This document shows positions 12,843-64,000 of a stretch of 64,000 nucleotides of DNA, one piece after another. Source of the stretch: Fratercula arctica (lineage: Eukaryota > Chordata > Aves > Charadriiformes > Alcidae). Position 1 is the stretch's first letter, and every line of letters starts with the position of its first letter. The stretch lies in NCBI GenBank assembly GCA_947846985.1, contig CANTUZ010000005.1:21734389-21798388 (forward strand), read 5' to 3'. Position numbers and translations under genes: made by a program. A model generated the notes under the pieces. That model had not been told where the DNA came from. It saw nothing but the letters and a program-made list of their open reading frames with translations, and did no database searches.

Positions 12843-14061
12843 TTTATTTCATTGATGTTTGATGTACCAGAATCAGACTCTGAGTGAACACAGCTGTTGT
12901 ATGTGACACGGCATCATGGACCAGCATCTTGTTATAGTGTCAAAGAACAGGGAGCAACCGCTTCCAAAAGCAACAACTCAGAAACTACTGTAACTAAGAA
13001 ACGGGGAGAAAAGTGATTTGTGTGACCTGTCTCAAGGAAATGTTGACTACGTTAAATGTATCAGATTGCTTCCGAAACGTAACAGACCGAGAGGCTTAAG
13101 TGAGATGAACAGGTCTAATATGATTCAAAACACATCTTCCTTAAAACAGGAATCAAAACCAGCTGTCAGGACGGTGCGTCCCAGGGCAGCTCGCAGGACC
13201 ATGTAAAAATGTCCCCAGCGGTGCCCTGTGAGCCGGGTACCTGCACCCGGCGCCTCCTCCCGCTCCCGCCTCACCTCACGCAGAGCCAGGCAACCCCCGG
13301 ACGAGCTCGCCCCGAGGCGCCATAACCAGCACAGCCCCTCTTTGCTTTGTCACCTTCCAGCCATCACCAAAGTTATCTTCCCGTAAATTCCGCCCCCGCA
13401 ACTCCCCAAGGCGACGGCTCCGCTGGCTGCCCTCCGGCCGGGCTCCGGACACCGCCCGCTCCCCCAGCCCGGCCCGTTGGGCCCCGCCCCCCCCCCCGGT
13501 CCCCGTGAAGGGCGAATGCCGCCTCCTCAGGCGCGCCCGCTGGCCGCAGCCCCCTCAGCGCAGCCCTGGCTCCAGGCCTCCGCCCGCCCGCCGCCCGCAC
13601 CCCCCGTTTTGCGAGGCCCTGCGTGGCCGGAGCGCGTTACCGCACGGCCGCGGGGCTGTCACCCCGGCGCCGAGCGCCGGTCCGAAGGCGGACATACCGA
13701 CGTGCCGCACCGCACGGCAGCTCTCCGGCTGCCCCAGCCCAGCGAGGCGGCCGAGCCGCGCCGCACGGACGGGCCGCCGCTGTGCGCCCGCACACACCGC
13801 CCGCGGCGGGTGAGGAGGCGAGGGTTCAGCGGGCGGTCAGGGTCCTGCGGGAACCCTCCACCCGGCCGTCCCTCGCTCCTCCCTGCCCCGTCGCGTCCCC
13901 CGGCCCGGGGATCCCCTACTCCCCCAGCCCGCTGCCCCCCCCTCCTACCGCTGCGAGTGGGTAAGCCCACGGCTGCTCCCCCCCTCACTAAGTAAGATGG
14001 AACCGGCCCGTAAGCCCAGGGAGGGGCGCCATCGGCGCTCCCTCGAATGATTGACAGCCCC

Positions 14062-14330
14062 ATTGGTCAATCAGCGCCTTCTCTTTTCTCCAGGCAACCC
14101 AGCGCCCGCCCTCAAGCGGGGCTTGGGGGGGAGTGGGAGAGGCGGGCGGGAATGTTTACAAACAAGATCAGGGAGTAGAGGGATTGGGGGGAAGCCGGGG
14201 GGCGGGGCCAGCGATTGGCGCAGACGCTGACCCAATGAGAGAGCGCGCCGCTCGGCGGAAGGGCGCGGGGCGGGACCTAGGGCGCTCCCTGCCCAACAGC
14301 CGCTGGTGTTCGCAGGCGCGGGCGCCCAAT
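14062..14330. promoter_or_regulatory. cluster of CCAAT boxes in both orientations (NF-Y-type)
   Basis: ATTGG occurs at 14062-14066, 14183-14187 and 14214-14218, and CCAAT at 14232-14236 and 14326-14330, interspersed with GC boxes. Spaced, mixed-orientation CCAAT boxes are characteristic of NF-Y-driven CpG and bidirectional promoters. The cluster lies 500-770 bp upstream of the RPS6KA5 ATG, so the core promoter is probably here or just downstream. Confidence 0.6.
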
Positions 14331-14434
14331 GAGCGTTCGGGGGGGGGAGGGAGGGGGCGCCAGCGCCTGAGCAGGAGCCGTTCCTCAGGGCACCCCCTCC
14401 CTCCCGGCTCGCTCAGCCTATCCCGGTGGGGCCG

Positions 14435-14459
14435 GGCTCGGCTCGGCTCGGCTCGGCTC
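14435..14459. repeat. (GGCTC)5 pentanucleotide repeat
   Basis: Five perfect copies of GGCTC lie in the presumed RPS6KA5 5' UTR or core promoter, a site where length polymorphism could affect transcription or GC structure. Confidence 0.9.
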
Positions 14460-14697
14460 CCTGCCGCTGGGCGGGGAGGGCGGCCGGAGCAAGGGGGAGG
14501 GGAGTCGCAAGGACATGGGCCGGCTCTGAGGGCCGGGGGAGGGAAGCCGACGTGCGTGTGGCTCCTTGTATCTTAATAACTGTTTGTTGTTGGGTGGTGT
14601 GGGGTTTGTGGTTGGTTTTTGTTTTTTTTTTTTTAATCCCGTTTTCCTCGAGGCGGAGGGGAGAACAGCCACCCCCCTCCGCCCCCGGCGCGCCTGC

Positions 14698-14733
14698 ATG
14701 GCTCCGCTGCCCCGGGGCGCCCCTGGAAAATAA
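14698..14733 (+). promoter_or_regulatory. candidate upstream ORF in RPS6KA5 5' leader
   Basis: An ATG followed by 10 more codons and TAA (peptide MAPLPRGAPGK) lies 98 bp before the main ATG and out of its frame. The context is good (G at +4, T at -3). It matters only if transcription starts upstream of 14698, which the sequence does not settle. Confidence 0.4.
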
Positions 14734-14751
14734 AATCCGCCTCAGGCCAGG

Positions 14752-14759
14752 TGACGTCC
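14752..14759 (+). promoter_or_regulatory. CRE-like site TGACGTCC
   Basis: This differs by one base from the consensus cAMP-response element TGACGTCA and lies 72 bp before the start codon. CREB and ATF1 are known MSK1 substrates, so feedback control would be plausible, but that is inference. Confidence 0.35.
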
Positions 14760-14830
14760 CCCCCCTCCGCCTCCGCGCGCACACACACACGGGGAGCGGC
14801 AGAGGCGGGGGAGCGCCCGCCTGCCAGAAC

Positions 14831-64000
<49,170 letters not shown>

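Overview
The window is vertebrate nuclear DNA, almost certainly from a bird. Its dispersed repeats are CR1 LINEs ending in the typical avian tail (…CCATTCTATGAT), it carries one ERVL-type bird LTR, and interspersed repeat density is low. It holds the 5' part of one gene I recognise with confidence, RPS6KA5, which encodes the nuclear kinase MSK1. The gene is on the + strand and runs off the right edge.

Layout. Bases 1 to about 13,190 are AT-rich DNA with no gene I can name. They contain a 58-bp direct repeat, an (ATTAT)10 array and a 5'-truncated CR1. A GC-rich CpG island (about 13,200-15,170) follows, with CCAAT boxes in both orientations, GC boxes, no clear TATA box and a CRE-like site. Its architecture suits a bidirectional promoter. 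RPS6KA5 exon 1 (ATG at 14,831) lies in its right half. Exons 2-5 are at 27,159-27,230, 38,372-38,590, 41,519-41,634 and 42,443-42,550. All splice junctions keep phase and together encode 196 residues: the N-terminus and the first part of the N-terminal AGC kinase domain, through the Gly-loop, catalytic Lys, helix-C Glu, YRD catalytic loop and DFG. A strong acceptor with five exon-like bases at the last position of the window may be the start of exon 6.

The introns (about 12.3, 11.1, 2.9, 0.8 and at least 21.4 kb) hold mostly unique sequence plus CR1 copies, nearly all antisense to the gene. Intron 5 also carries an internally deleted ERVL-type provirus with a 5-bp target-site duplication (ATGCC), a polypurine tract, a complete 3' LTR and a remnant of the 5' LTR. 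A 0.5-kb GC-richer block in intron 5 could not be assigned to any family.

Nothing prokaryotic (operon, CRISPR, IS) is present, and I saw no tRNA or rRNA gene. The most speculative observation is a set of phase-compatible open segments with good splice sites on the minus strand between 11.5 and 2 kb. It could be an unannotated gene divergent from RPS6KA5, but chance has not been excluded.
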